Assembly (NCBI GenBank): GCA_963169105.1
Contig: OY720640.1
Coordinates: 113,818,085-113,882,084 of the forward strand
Source of the DNA: Ceriagrion tenellum
Lineage: Eukaryota > Arthropoda > Insecta > Odonata > Coenagrionidae
Length of the DNA stretch: 64,000 bases
Direction: 5' to 3'
Positions 11,673 to 22,102 of this stretch are shown here, in pieces; the stretch's first letter is position 1; each line of letters starts with the position of its first letter. The notes beneath the pieces were generated by a model. It did not search any database and was not told the DNA's origin. It worked only from the letters and a program-made list of their open reading frames with translations. Made by a program: the position numbers and the translations under genes.

Positions 11673-12494
11673 ATATAGCATTGAGATGGTAGGTGGAAGT
11701 TAAGTGGTCATTGCTGAAATGGAGTGGTCTTGGGATACACCTACTTTAACAATTTGGCATCGTGAGCAGTTTGAAGAGTACTTCTTTTCCCACCCCAATA
11801 TCTTCCTTACGGGTCATTCCATATGAACTGACCCAAGTAAATATTAAGTTGTGACATGGCCATTTTCAAATCAATCATATTTTTGCACGAACATGCTTAA
11901 ACGGTCAGACAATTGAAAAATGCTACTATTTTTGAATATTTAAAAAATTTTATCTTCACTCGTTTTCTTGCGACAGTCATTTTTCCAACATGGTGAACAT
12001 CAATTTTTGAGTTATTTGATATTTAGCGCATCATTTATAACTCAAGAACTAACTTGAAAGAGAGATGAAAGAAATATTCTTTAGTGCACAAAATTGATAA
12101 TATTTTCTGAAACTTTATTTTTTCTCACACATTTCAACATTGCTAAAGTTGGACTTGAGATCTGAAATTTTTCAAAAACCCGATATTCAATACGAAAGAA
12201 CTCCACGAAGGAGTCAAATCATTAAAGTATGTTTGTGTAAAAACTAGATTTTTTCAAAAGTGGTCATACTACAAACATGAAATAGCATATGAAATCACCA
12301 TTTGTCCTTGAGCGGCGTTTCTAGCTATGGCGGAGGGAAATGTTTTAAGGTTATTAAAGCGGTCATCGGAGTCATTGAGTGAACATTTTCATAACTGAAG
12401 ACAAATATTCCTGAACATCACTTTTGCTTCATTATATCACTTATACAGAGGTTATAATCACAAATGTAAAATTAAATAAAAAATCATGTATATT
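11673..12494. other. AT-rich sequence, nothing recognised
   Basis: No open frame above 60 codons and no recognised repeat. Confidence 0.4.
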
Positions 12495-13032
12495 CAGCGA
12501 AACCTGTATTAAGTGAACACCGATGAGACGGTTCCGCCGTAAAATGGTAGTCGTGCAACAGGGGTTTCCTTTCTTGCAGTGATGTTCAAATGAAAGGGAA
12601 TTTGATGTGAAGAATATGGAAAAAAACTCTTATAGAGACTTTTTTGTTAAAACCTGTTCAGAGGGCGTCTGATTCCTTATAATTAAGTTGCTCCTGGGAA
12701 GTTTCAATGTATATTAAATTGATGTACACATGCTTTGAAACCTGAATTTATTTATTTTATTTATTTATTTATCTTCACTACCCCGAATACAGCACAATGT
12801 GCCAATTTACGTCGGGTGAATAACAGTAACAACGTACGAGACACAAACACCCATGTCCTGGGCAGATAATATTTTACCCAGGCAGGACTCGAACCCGCGA
12901 CCCTCTGGTTGGCAGGCGAGGATTTTACCCCGCCGCCACCGGGAATTAAATGACTACTGAAGGCTCCACTAAAAATTGTCGTTGAGAGGGGTGGTTGATT
13001 GATAACAGTGGTCATTAAGAGGGGTTTCACTG
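12495..13032. mobile_element. pogo/Tigger-like MITE carrying a nested SINE
   Basis: Seen: CAGCGAAACCTGTATTAAGT at 12495 is mirrored at the right end by a segment whose reverse complement reads CAGTGAAACCCCTCTTAATG (ending at 13032). CAGTGAAACC-TCT-TTAA is the well-known terminal motif of pogo/Tigger-type elements. A TA follows the right end. The left flank is TATATT rather than a clean TA. No transposase is present, so this is a non-autonomous copy. About 200 bp of its length is the inserted SINE at 12745-12943; without that the MITE is about 340 bp. Confidence 0.65.
12745..12943 (-). mobile_element. tRNA-derived SINE
   Basis: Read on the minus strand, it begins with a tRNA-like head. The A box GGTGGCGGCGGGGT is at 12940-12927 and the B box GGGTTCGAGTCC at 12896-12885, in a sequence that keeps tRNA-like spacing. 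A non-tRNA body follows, and it ends in an AAATAAATAAATAAA-type tail (12745-12772). RNA polymerase III would transcribe such elements from the internal boxes; they move with LINE enzymes. The element sits inside the pogo-like MITE. A second copy of the head with a different body is at 33468. Confidence 0.8.
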
Positions 13033-14590
13033 TAAATGTTTATTCTAGGTGATATTTCTTTGATTTTTTAAGCAATCATTTTAAATTCCACCTGGATCAG
13101 GTTATCAAATCACGTACATTTTAAGTGCTAGACAAATAAACAAGCAAAGCCACCTTGGTTTACTGACTATTGTGCTTGTATTGTTGAATTCTGATAGAAC
13201 TTGATTTACTTTCCTCGTCTTCGAGGGCCATAGCAATGCAAGGGAATAGTAGGCATTAGGGAAACTAGCAACCGGTGGAGTCGAATTCCATGACAGCACT
13301 TAACCCTTGATTAGCTGCAGTACATGATTTTTACCGCTGCTGAAAGAACTTTAGCAAGTAAAAAATACCGCAAAAAATCCAACCGATGAGATTATCCTTC
13401 GTTTTTGTTATAAACCTTTATATAAATATAATAAACCTGAAATACTTTACAAAAATTTCATCTACGGCGGCAAGTGTACGACACGGCTCAGAGTCTAAGG
13501 ATTTATGACCCTATTTTCACAGGAAAAAAATTCTTCAAATCACCAGCTCTACCTCTTTTAAAAGAAAAAATATTTTTCGTGAGTCACCCTGCACAATAAG
13601 GCTATTTGATACAAATTCTTTTGAATATCATTCCTAGAACTTCATTTGTATATCCAAATGTTGTAGATGGAGCACCTTTAGATTGAGATATAGATACAAG
13701 TAATAGTAAACGCGATTTTTTCCTGATTATAATTATTGTCTTTTGAAGCCTGTCTATTGTACCCTTTGATATCCCAGTTAAATCTAAACACCAAGCCTGA
13801 GTGTGATTTCAGCCTCAATTCAGCCTCTCAACAGTAACCCTTTCCTCTTTGATTCCAGATCTTTGCCCTACCCTTCAGCCTTCGTAATCCAACTAACCGA
13901 TACACCACCCCTCTCTTCTGACTCCTGACCAAACACCACGCCCCCTTTCGCCTCGACCCCCTTCCCCTCCCATTCTCCTCACCCTCCCCTCTGCTGAAAC
14001 CTTCACCCACTCTACGCTTCCCCGACGTGCCAAAGCTTTGTTACCGTTGGAATTAGATTTTAGGGGACTCTCCCCCGAGTTTCGACAGCCTCTCTACCTT
14101 TACCTGCACCTGCTCTGTTTTATACTCCACCATATACACTAGTGCCACCGAGGAATACTTAATCCACGCCAGGTGGAGGTTAATAATGTTAAGATCCGAC
14201 CCATTTTCATTCAACCATACCACCACTTCATGCGTGAAAATTCCAGATATATAGATGTATTCTCGCTTTCCTTGGCAAATATAAAGAGCTTGGCACTGAG
14301 AGAAGCACTTTATCGATCCTCAGGTTTCCGTGATTTGGAGGATTTTATTTTTGTTTTTTTTCGGGATTCGTCTCGTTGGTTGCTTACATTAATGTGTTTC
14401 ACATCTCTTGCTGAAGGTATAATACTTGATGTTTCCTCCAGAAAGAGAGGATGAACATTGTTATGTGAGTAACAACACGCCGAATCCCAAAAAGAGCGAC
14501 AAGCAAAAACATCATTGGTAAGTTAATCGCACAGGGCATCGTACTTGGATAATGAAATCGAAGACCTTCCCGCAATTTAGTTTTCATTTA
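13033..14590. other. unassigned sequence with pyrimidine-rich block
   Basis: A C/T-rich block at about 13830-14020 gives a long low-complexity purine-rich translation on the minus strand (13828-14010), which I do not take as a gene. A 93-codon plus frame at 14173-14454 has no recognised domain. Nothing else identified. Confidence 0.35.
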
Positions 14591-15809
14591 CGAGGGTTGC
14601 TAGTAATGTTACTGAAACTAATGTGGTGTTCATAGGCGCCATCTAACATATAAATTGAAGTTTTTCCGTAAAGTTTGACATTTTGGTGATTTAAATATTC
14701 AGAACTTTTCGCCATTGGAAGCTATATGTGTTGCTCACAGTAACCTGAACATTTCATCTCTGTCAAATAATGGAATTCAGTCATGAAAATTTTCGTACGA
14801 TGAATGTATATGATTTTCGGCGTGGATTATCTCAAAAAAAGTGTATCAATCGACTTACTTTCGTTTTAGACAATGAAGCAACACCTAAGAGCACTGTATA
14901 TCACTGGTTTAGTGAATTCATACGTAGCCGTTGTTTGCTCAGGCACGAATTCAAAGAAGGCCGTCCAAAATTGATTGTTGTGCCAGAAGTCATATACGAT
15001 ATTCTGTCGGCAAACTGTTACTGTAGGATTGTCATGAGATTTACCTTGAAATTGAGGTCTCTATGAGCATATGTAAGGCAATATTACCAACATTTTACAA
15101 GAACTTTAATCCATTAAAAATATTTGCTCGCGTGAGACTGCGAATTGGGACAGTCGCTCAAAAGAGGCTTGTGAGGATTGGTTCAGAGAAATGTTCAAAA
15201 AATACAATCTTGATTCGTAAAAAGGCGATTAGTATAGTATCTAAAAGTGTGAAATATCTTGGATATATGCGAAAGTAAATCACAGTCAACTATATGATGA
15301 TTCCAAGATGAACCAAACACAAATAAAGTTTTTTGCGCAAGGAGCACTTCAGAGCAAATGGTCGTCTGTTATTTGGTAATGAAGTCATGCAGCTACAGTG
15401 CAAATAGGTGATGAGAACGATCAAGTCTGAATGTTACATAGTCAATTGTTTGTTGGCAGTCATTGAATAAATAAGAAAAGTAGCCTGCGGCCCAGAATCA
15501 TTCTTTACCAAGACAATGGAAGCTCACTGGCATCGAGTCAAACAACTAAATAACTGACTAGTAAAAACATGGAATTGATGGGTCATTACTATGCGCCCAT
15601 AATTTGGCACCTAATGATTTCTGCTTATTCAAAGTACATATCCTGGAAACTGCTCAACTGGAATCGGATAAGTTTTATGAAAATTGGTTTAAACTTATGC
15701 AAAAGTGTATCAGTCATCGCTGAGAATATATTGATAAGCTAAAAAAGCATTTTAAATAATAAATGTTTGTTTCTATTTTTTATTCCGTATGCATAAGTAA
15801 CCAACCTCA
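14591..15809 (+). mobile_element. decayed mariner element with both ends
   Basis: Left end TA|CGAGGGTTGCTAGTAATG (TA at 14589) and right end, read in reverse complement, GAGGTTGGTTACTTATG (ending at 15809, followed by TA) are the diverged inverted repeats of a mariner. TA is the expected target duplication. Length is about 1.22 kb, close to the usual 1.2-1.3 kb. The interior encodes a broken transposase from 14770 to about 15758. Because both ends are present, the copy was probably inserted full length and decayed in place. Confidence 0.85.
14770..15758 (+). pseudogene. mariner transposase, inactivated
   Basis: Full-length mariner transposase is about 345 residues; here it survives as pieces in all three frames. 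The N-terminal DNA-binding region is clear in the first 98-codon frame: MEFSHENFRTMNVYDFRRGL, CINRL, STVYHWFSEF and EFKEGRPK. A second piece follows at 15063-15278. Of the DD34D triad, the first Asp (TGDE-SWIYA) is not discernible, although SWIYA remains in another frame (about 15259). The second remains as YQDNGSS (about 15508). The third, SPDLAPNDF, is altered to NLAPNDF (about 15599-15619). The C-terminal signature FYENWFKLMQKCI is intact near 15673-15711. Frameshifts and stops make it inactive. Confidence 0.88.
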
Positions 15810-17280
15810 TATTCTCAAAATAAGCTTAACTTACGGACATTAATATGAGATATAATTTTTAATTTTTATTTCTTGAGGAATTATGACTCTCTTGTTACTT
15901 AAAGCATTTTTATTATTGCTCATCATGTATCGTGGAATGAGAATCCTGTCACTTTCTCTAAAGATCCATCCTTAACATTGGCTCACTTGACACGGGCACC
16001 CAACACTCAAGGTCTTCAGAGTTCTCTTAAACATATGCTAATCATGGAGGCCTAATTTGTTTTGTAGCTGTGGTAGACTGCTCCTCCAGGTCTAAGTTAT
16101 TCCATTCCATTTTCGGCCACATTTTTATTTGGCCCCACGCATTCTGTACCTAAACTTGATATAAATGAGCTTTCTTTGCTGTTAATCGTAGATTATACGT
16201 TTCTTACCGATAGAGATTGAGTAATTATCATTTTTTTGTCTCAGTTACATCTGGAAAAATTCTTGGGAAGTTGCATATTTCCCTAAAAAAGGATACGGCT
16301 TCTTTCAAATCTATATGGTGTTTATTTCTTGGTAAGTAGCTTCATTTCTCAGCAATTAATACTACATATTATAAATGCATATAGTGCTTTTATACTCCCT
16401 GGTCGTGATCTTCGATTGCCGAAGTACGATCCTGTCAATTTTTGTGGCATAATTGTCGTCCACCCGGAAGAATGTACGCGGAAGAGAACCCATAAAACCT
16501 TTCACATGCAAGCCGCTCCATGGAAGCTTTATTTTCTGCATCCACCATCCCATATGATTAGGTTGGTGTAAGGCCCAGAACATCCAATATAAATAACCTG
16601 CGTTCAAATGTCTGAGCTCAAGGTGACCTGTCAATGGAAATTTGATCCATACTTGTTAGTCAGTCCTAAGTATTGGGTGCGAATCAAAAGTTCTCTTGTC
16701 CCCTCTCTCTGAATGCAAGTTAAGGCCGACGCCCCGTTACTCCCTACACTTCTACAACATCCCGAATAATCATGCTCCTTTCCTATGTCATGATGTTTCT
16801 TCAATAATGCAAATGTATTGGTTCATGTATCGCCTTCCCAAACGATCAATTCGACATCATTTTGAATCTAAGAGTTTCCATGGAAAATATGTGTTTTGAA
16901 AATAAATATTGAATTCAAATTTTTGTATTGGGATGCTTAAGAAATATTCTGTGACTAATGGAATGAATCGGATGTAAGAATGCGATACTGAGTCGTGTAA
17001 CGCGGTGATTATTCGGCAAAAAATAATATGACCACTTTTACTGTGGAACAGGATTTATCTGTGGTACCATTTCTATTGAAGTAACGCTTTTTACCTCGAT
17101 TATGGTAATGATTTGTTAGTCGATTGAAAAATATGCGCAGTTGCCTAATGCTTCTTTCAAGGTTAGATTATCTCTTAGAAAACAAATATTCTCGGCAAGA
17201 GAATTATTAGTAGGTATAAGAAAAAACTTTTTATTGATAGTTTACTCATTTATAAGAGTCATGCAACATAAAAAAATAAG
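15810..17280. other. unassigned sequence
   Basis: No gene or repeat recognised. Overlapping frames on opposite strands at 16329-16634 lack any domain. The AT content is typical of the window. Confidence 0.35.
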
Positions 17281-17953
17281 ACGATGGCTAAAATCTTAGT
17301 ATGCGGAAGAGAGGAGCTGAATGCAGAAATCAACCTGAGTGGAGAGAAATTATAGCGAGTGGATTCCTTCACTTATCTTGGGAGTACCATTACGTGGGAC
17401 GGAAGAGGTACAACGGAAATGAAGCGGAGAATAGCGCAGGGTAGCATTCACGGGAAAAAGACAACTTCTGTGCTCCAAGACGATAGGACTAGAAACCAGG
17501 AAACAGCATGTGAAAACAATTCGTGCGGAACGTGGCTCTCTTTGGATTGGAAGCATGAACCATTGGAAAAGCTGACCGGTAAACACTAGAAACCCTCAGA
17601 TTAAAAAAATGAGGATGCAGAAGATAAAATGGATACAATGGATAAAATGAATGGACAAAATAAGAAACAATGAGGTGTACAGAAGAGTAGAAGAATAAAT
17701 GACCATAAGGAACACTATGCAGAAGAGAAGAACCAGATAATTTGGACACACTCGGAGGCACCATAGGTTTGTGAGGAACATAATTGAAGACAAAATAGAG
17801 GGAAAAGTACCAAGAGGAAGATGTAAGAACAAGTTTTTGGACCAAAAAAAGAGGAAAGTACATAGAAAGAGTTGCCAGGAGGCAAGGGAACAGGTATATG
17901 GAAGGGTTAAGGTCTGCAGTCAACCAATCTTAGGGTTGAACGACCAATTATGA
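17281..17953 (+). pseudogene. LINE-B reverse transcriptase, C-terminal relic
   Basis: The translation follows the post-catalytic part of a LINE endonuclease-reverse transcriptase. In order: a segment ending INLSGEKL, a TAG stop, then VDSFTYLGSTITWDGRGTTE and MKRRIAQG. After frame changes come a NNEVYRRVEE-like piece near 17665-17694 and finally RNIIEDKIEGKVPRGR...KFLDQ in the frame of 17771-17953. The block order, YLGS-IT-DGR then NEEV-RRVGE then IEGK--RGR, is characteristic of this protein family. Several stops and frameshifts are present, and the 5' palm domain is missing. The same family appears at 57290, 61985 and probably 63485. Confidence 0.78.
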
Positions 17954-18113
17954 TGATGAGTCGTGCAACTTTAAGTTTCATTTGCGAGAAATATGGGGTG
18001 AAAATGTAAGACTTGGCTTTTCAAATCTCATAACAGATTACGCTTTCAATTAGAAGCTTTAACATGAATAAAATGGTACTCAGGTTGTTTAAGCCGAAAC
18101 CAACTGTAGTAAG

Positions 18114-18380
18114 TCAGCCGTGATCATGCTTTCCAAGGAGTTTGCGGAAAATACTCCAAGAGGCGTACGTTAGCAAAGGCTCCTTTCTAACGTACGCCAG
18201 AGAAGAAGACATACGCACGGAGTAATCTTTTGACGCCATCGCCACCTGGTACAGTCGTCCTTTGAAAGCGATCATTTGCCTTTGTGTATTCCGCCGGGTT
18301 AACATGTATGCTGAGCAAACGTTCAATGGACACTGACTTTTGTCCTCAATTAATGCGTACGTACGCCTCTTTGGCATCAA
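18114..18380. repeat. foldback with 17-bp hairpin
   Basis: Seen: GGCGTACGTTAGCAAAGG at 18162-18179 pairs with CCTTTCTAACGTACGCC at 18182-18198, giving a 17-bp stem with one bulged base and a 2-base loop. A third related block at about 18355-18376 reads, in reverse complement, GCCAAAGAGGCGTACGT and matches CCAAGAGGCGTACGT at 18157-18171. The whole 220-bp unit can therefore also fold at larger scale. An 88-codon minus-strand open frame covers the unit but shows no known domain. This could be a foldback/MITE or a hairpin precursor; no family is recognised. Confidence 0.5.
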
Positions 18381-19424
18381 AGTTTCGCATCATGGGATAG
18401 AGCATCAATCATTCATTCAGTATAAAATTTTCCGCGAATACTTAGCAACCTCTCTGTAAGTGACTTCTCTTTGATGGTGATTTCCTCTTGCATGCAGCAC
18501 TTCTTGAGGGTAGGATTATGGGAGAATGAGATGCCATGATTGATACTTTGGTTTAACTGGAATCGACAGATTATTAAGCGTAAATTAAAAAGCTATGATA
18601 ACTTAAAAAACTACCTTGCGACTAATTATGTAGTACGTCATTCAGCTCTTTGAAGTTCATAGAAACTAGGGATCAAGGAAATATTAAATTAGTTCAAGGA
18701 TACAAGTTCTTTGTTCACCATAACGTTTAAAGTGCTACGAAGAGCAATACTATTTGATAACTTTGTATCTTAGAAAAAATATTGAATTAACCAAACATTC
18801 TCTTTTCCTACTTCTTTAGCATATTGCGTCTAAAATTCGTCTTTTGAGTTAATAAAATTGCATAAGTAAGATTTATATGGTGGTAAATGATTTTCTGGCA
18901 ACTTTACATTTTATTTCCCTAACATTGGGCTCTAATTGAAATTCGGTGAATATTTACTCAGTCGACATTATTTTTCGGAGAGAAAAAAGTGTGGCGAGCC
19001 TCCAACCCGCGAAAATCAGGCGATAGTCCCTAAAACTTTAAGAAAGTAGGGTGCCATACTTGGTGACGGAATCAGGAAGTAAATCATGTATATGTTAATT
19101 TCATTGTTAAAACCTATATGCTGCGAGTCGTACTCAGTTAAAAGAGAAATATTTCACAACTCCTTTGGAAACTCGTCTCCAGAAGGGTAAACTCCGTTGG
19201 GGATTAGGTAAAATCCACTTAAAGTTATTGAGCGTTGGCTTATCGCAGACTTAAGATGTAGCAAATGAGTCAATATTTATAGTGACATTTTTTGTAGATT
19301 CGTTAGGTTGGAGCCGTAGGTTGGAAAATTTTTGGAATTTCACATCCAAAGTTACAGGTGCCCGAGATCTAGCAACACCTGATTTGTGCATAGAGAATAA
19401 AAAGTCGAGTAAGATTGAGACGGC
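18381..19424. other. AT-rich sequence, nothing recognised
   Basis: No open frame above 60 codons apart from one antisense to the next feature, and no recognised repeat. Confidence 0.4.
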
Positions 19425-19500
19425 CAGAGCGTACGTGGGGAGTGATTAATGTGATTGCGCAGGAGCATGTGTATCGAGGGTTTGATTCCCGATCGATGAC
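19425..19500 (+). repeat. degenerate tRNA-like head (SINE-like)
   Basis: A region with a B-box-like GGTTTGATTCCC at 19479-19490, in GAGGGTTTGATTCCCGATCG context that can form a T-arm. It is preceded by an A-box-like GTGGGGAGTGATTAAT at about 19434-19449. The distance fits a tRNA-derived promoter. No complete cloverleaf is evident and the 3' body is not recognised, so a decayed SINE is more likely than a tRNA gene. Confidence 0.35.
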
Positions 19501-22040
19501 TATGTGTTTCGTTATGAGGTTAAGACAATGAAACCAAAGTAACAATACGTTCAAGTCTCTGCTCCAAAAGCAGATGAAGAAACTACCGCTAAGCGCAAGA
19601 ATCATAGGTACCCGTAGATTAATAGAGATCGCCTCTGTACTATCGAGTGCCTGAAGGACAATTATTGTTCAAATGGCGTAAAAAACAGTTATTTTTACAC
19701 CTGTTCCTAGCTTTTTTGTTTAAACTGAAGGCAAACCCGATGTTGTGTTGTTGAAGTTATCATATAAACACAATTAGCATCCCGCTATTGTTGTTACGCG
19801 GGGTAAGACGTTTAGAAAAGTAGAGACCGAACGACTGAATTTACTTTCTGGTGTTTAAATTAAGATGTGGCATGAAAGCTATTAGGAAAAGAATGTTTGT
19901 GGTATACCTCAAAAATGCTTGCTGAATTTTGATGACGGAAGATGTAATTTGGGCAACTGTTTCAATTAGGCAACTTGAAATCAGGCCACACGAAAGTGAC
20001 TAGGTAATGAAAAAGGAAAAGGAAGCGAGCCTTTATTTGAGAGTAAAATACAAACGCGGGCTTAATTGCCACCGTAGATGGCAGCTTAAGCTAGTATAAT
20101 ACAATACCAGAATTAGATGTATTGTTAAGGGAGTCCGAGCGAGATAGTTCCTTAGTCATAATAGAGACCATATTCGAACTATACGTTTTAAGTTCACCAG
20201 CTGTAGGACACATGAATTTAATATTGCATTATTAATGGTGCATTAATGTTGCTTTATATGACAGAAATTGTAAGTAATTAAATGAAAATATCTAAATTAG
20301 TCTTTAACTTGAATCATTTTTTTCACGCGGTGCGTTTGAAACTCCTTTAAAACGGAAGGTTTTTTGTAATATCCAAGAACCTATGGCGGTGACAATATGA
20401 TTAATTTTCAAAAATAGTTGAGAAAATATACAAACTACACGCTGTTAGTTTTTTTACAACATCTAAGTTCTATAAATTCCTCATTTGGTAAATAATGTTT
20501 CTTTGGATTGCATACATGTACCATTTGCCATATAAAAGGGCTGGTATATTTTGGCAAATGACTCCGAAAGTAATGTGGTAAGGGGTTTAATTTTTTATGT
20601 ATTAGAAGGATTAGATATTTTTCTTTAAAATAAGACAAATTCATGGATTTCTAGGTAAAATGATATTCCGCTCAAACTACCTTAAGCTCTGTTACTAAGG
20701 TAAAATATGGAACGCTGTTGAGATTACGGGAGTAAAAGTAAACTCCTTTGCAAAAGCACTGAACGCATGTCATTTACACAAAGCATATGATGCAAGTGTT
20801 CTGTATTTTAGGCGACACAGTACTATGCTTATTGATTAGTGACTTCAACATAGAAGCCAACATAACAGCATGCCTTTTGAGAGCGCAGTGTCAGGTCCTT
20901 ATGAAGCGACTGAAAAAAAGGTTGATATTTTTAATATTACTGTTGATAATCATAAGTTTCTTTTTCGGCATGTGCTTCCAACTGCGTAAATAAAATAAAC
21001 AGTATGCAAACATTTGCGACAAGGCTTCTTAGGGACTCAAAGAGTCGTAAAATGGCCTGATTCAACTTCTTTGAATTGTTAAAATGCACTTATGTTATAA
21101 ATTTTATACCGTAGAAAACATAATTTTCATTAATCATATCTTATTATGCCAACATATATATTTTTTAAACTTTGCGTGCTGAGCTTTAAGTGCAATATCC
21201 TCTCATAAAAATTGAGGATTTCACACACCTTTACTATGCATGAAGACTCCCTAAAATCAAAGTTGATGAGTTTTTATTTACTATTTAAATTTATATGAAC
21301 ACTTTGTGGTCATATGTATTTGGGCATATGTCTACCAGAATAGCTTAAGCCGTACCATTACGTCCACCTTCCGCTCAATAGTGCTATTCCATGGACGTCC
21401 TAGCACGCCCACTGTCCTTCTCAGAAAATATAGGACGACATACCACTACGTCCATAGCATTAAAAGTGCTAAGTTACCTTTATTTCAGCCAATTGAGCTG
21501 AATCCAGCCCTATTACCATTGGATTTAGTCATTATAACACTCATTGGTGGAGTATTTTGCTCTATGGTATATAATACCCTAATTGTATCATCATACAATT
21601 TCGTAAAATTCCCTTTAGGAATAAACTTTTTCGCGGAAATGGAGTTTAGATTACCTACAAATCAAATTTTTACCATCGGATTAAGCCCATTTTTATATTT
21701 CCCGATACTTGGTCTTAAGTTCAATTTTTGACTAAAATTTCTCAGAAAGACGTATTATTTCTGTTTTCCTTTCAAACAGAGGACTAATGTACATATTGTA
21801 ATTCACCTTATTTTTCGTAATACTAATATAATTTGTACTATTATGGAAGCACTTGCCTTTTGAACTCTCTAGTTTGAACGTATTGATCTCTCGAGCTAAC
21901 CTCTTCCGTGTATATATCTACATACCTATACCTGAAACTGTCATTCCTTTCCATTACTACTCCAGGCATTGCAGAACGTGCCTAACAGTAATTGCTGGGC
22001 TCACGAGTTGTTTGAGTATTTCCAATGGTGAGAGGATTCA
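19501..22040. other. unassigned sequence, 3' flank of the BEL element
   Basis: AT-rich. A 141-codon plus frame at 21306-21731 is hydrophobic and isoleucine-rich without a recognised domain, and I regard it as chance. I looked here for a 3' LTR matching 27723-28000 and found none. The boundary of the BEL/Pao element on this side is therefore not defined. Confidence 0.35.
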
Positions 22041-22102
22041 ATCCATTAAGGGGTGGAAGGTGGTCTCATTACTTCCTTGCTGGCAGTCTTCACTGTAGCC
22101 AC

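Noticed and set aside
17489..17923. 144-codon frame antisense to the LINE-B relic
   Set aside because: Shadow of the purine-rich LINE strand; the plus strand carries the recognisable protein blocks.
21306..21731. 141-codon plus-strand open frame next to the BEL/Pao element
   Set aside because: Hydrophobic, compositionally ordinary and opposite in strand to the element; no envelope-like signal peptide or known motif.
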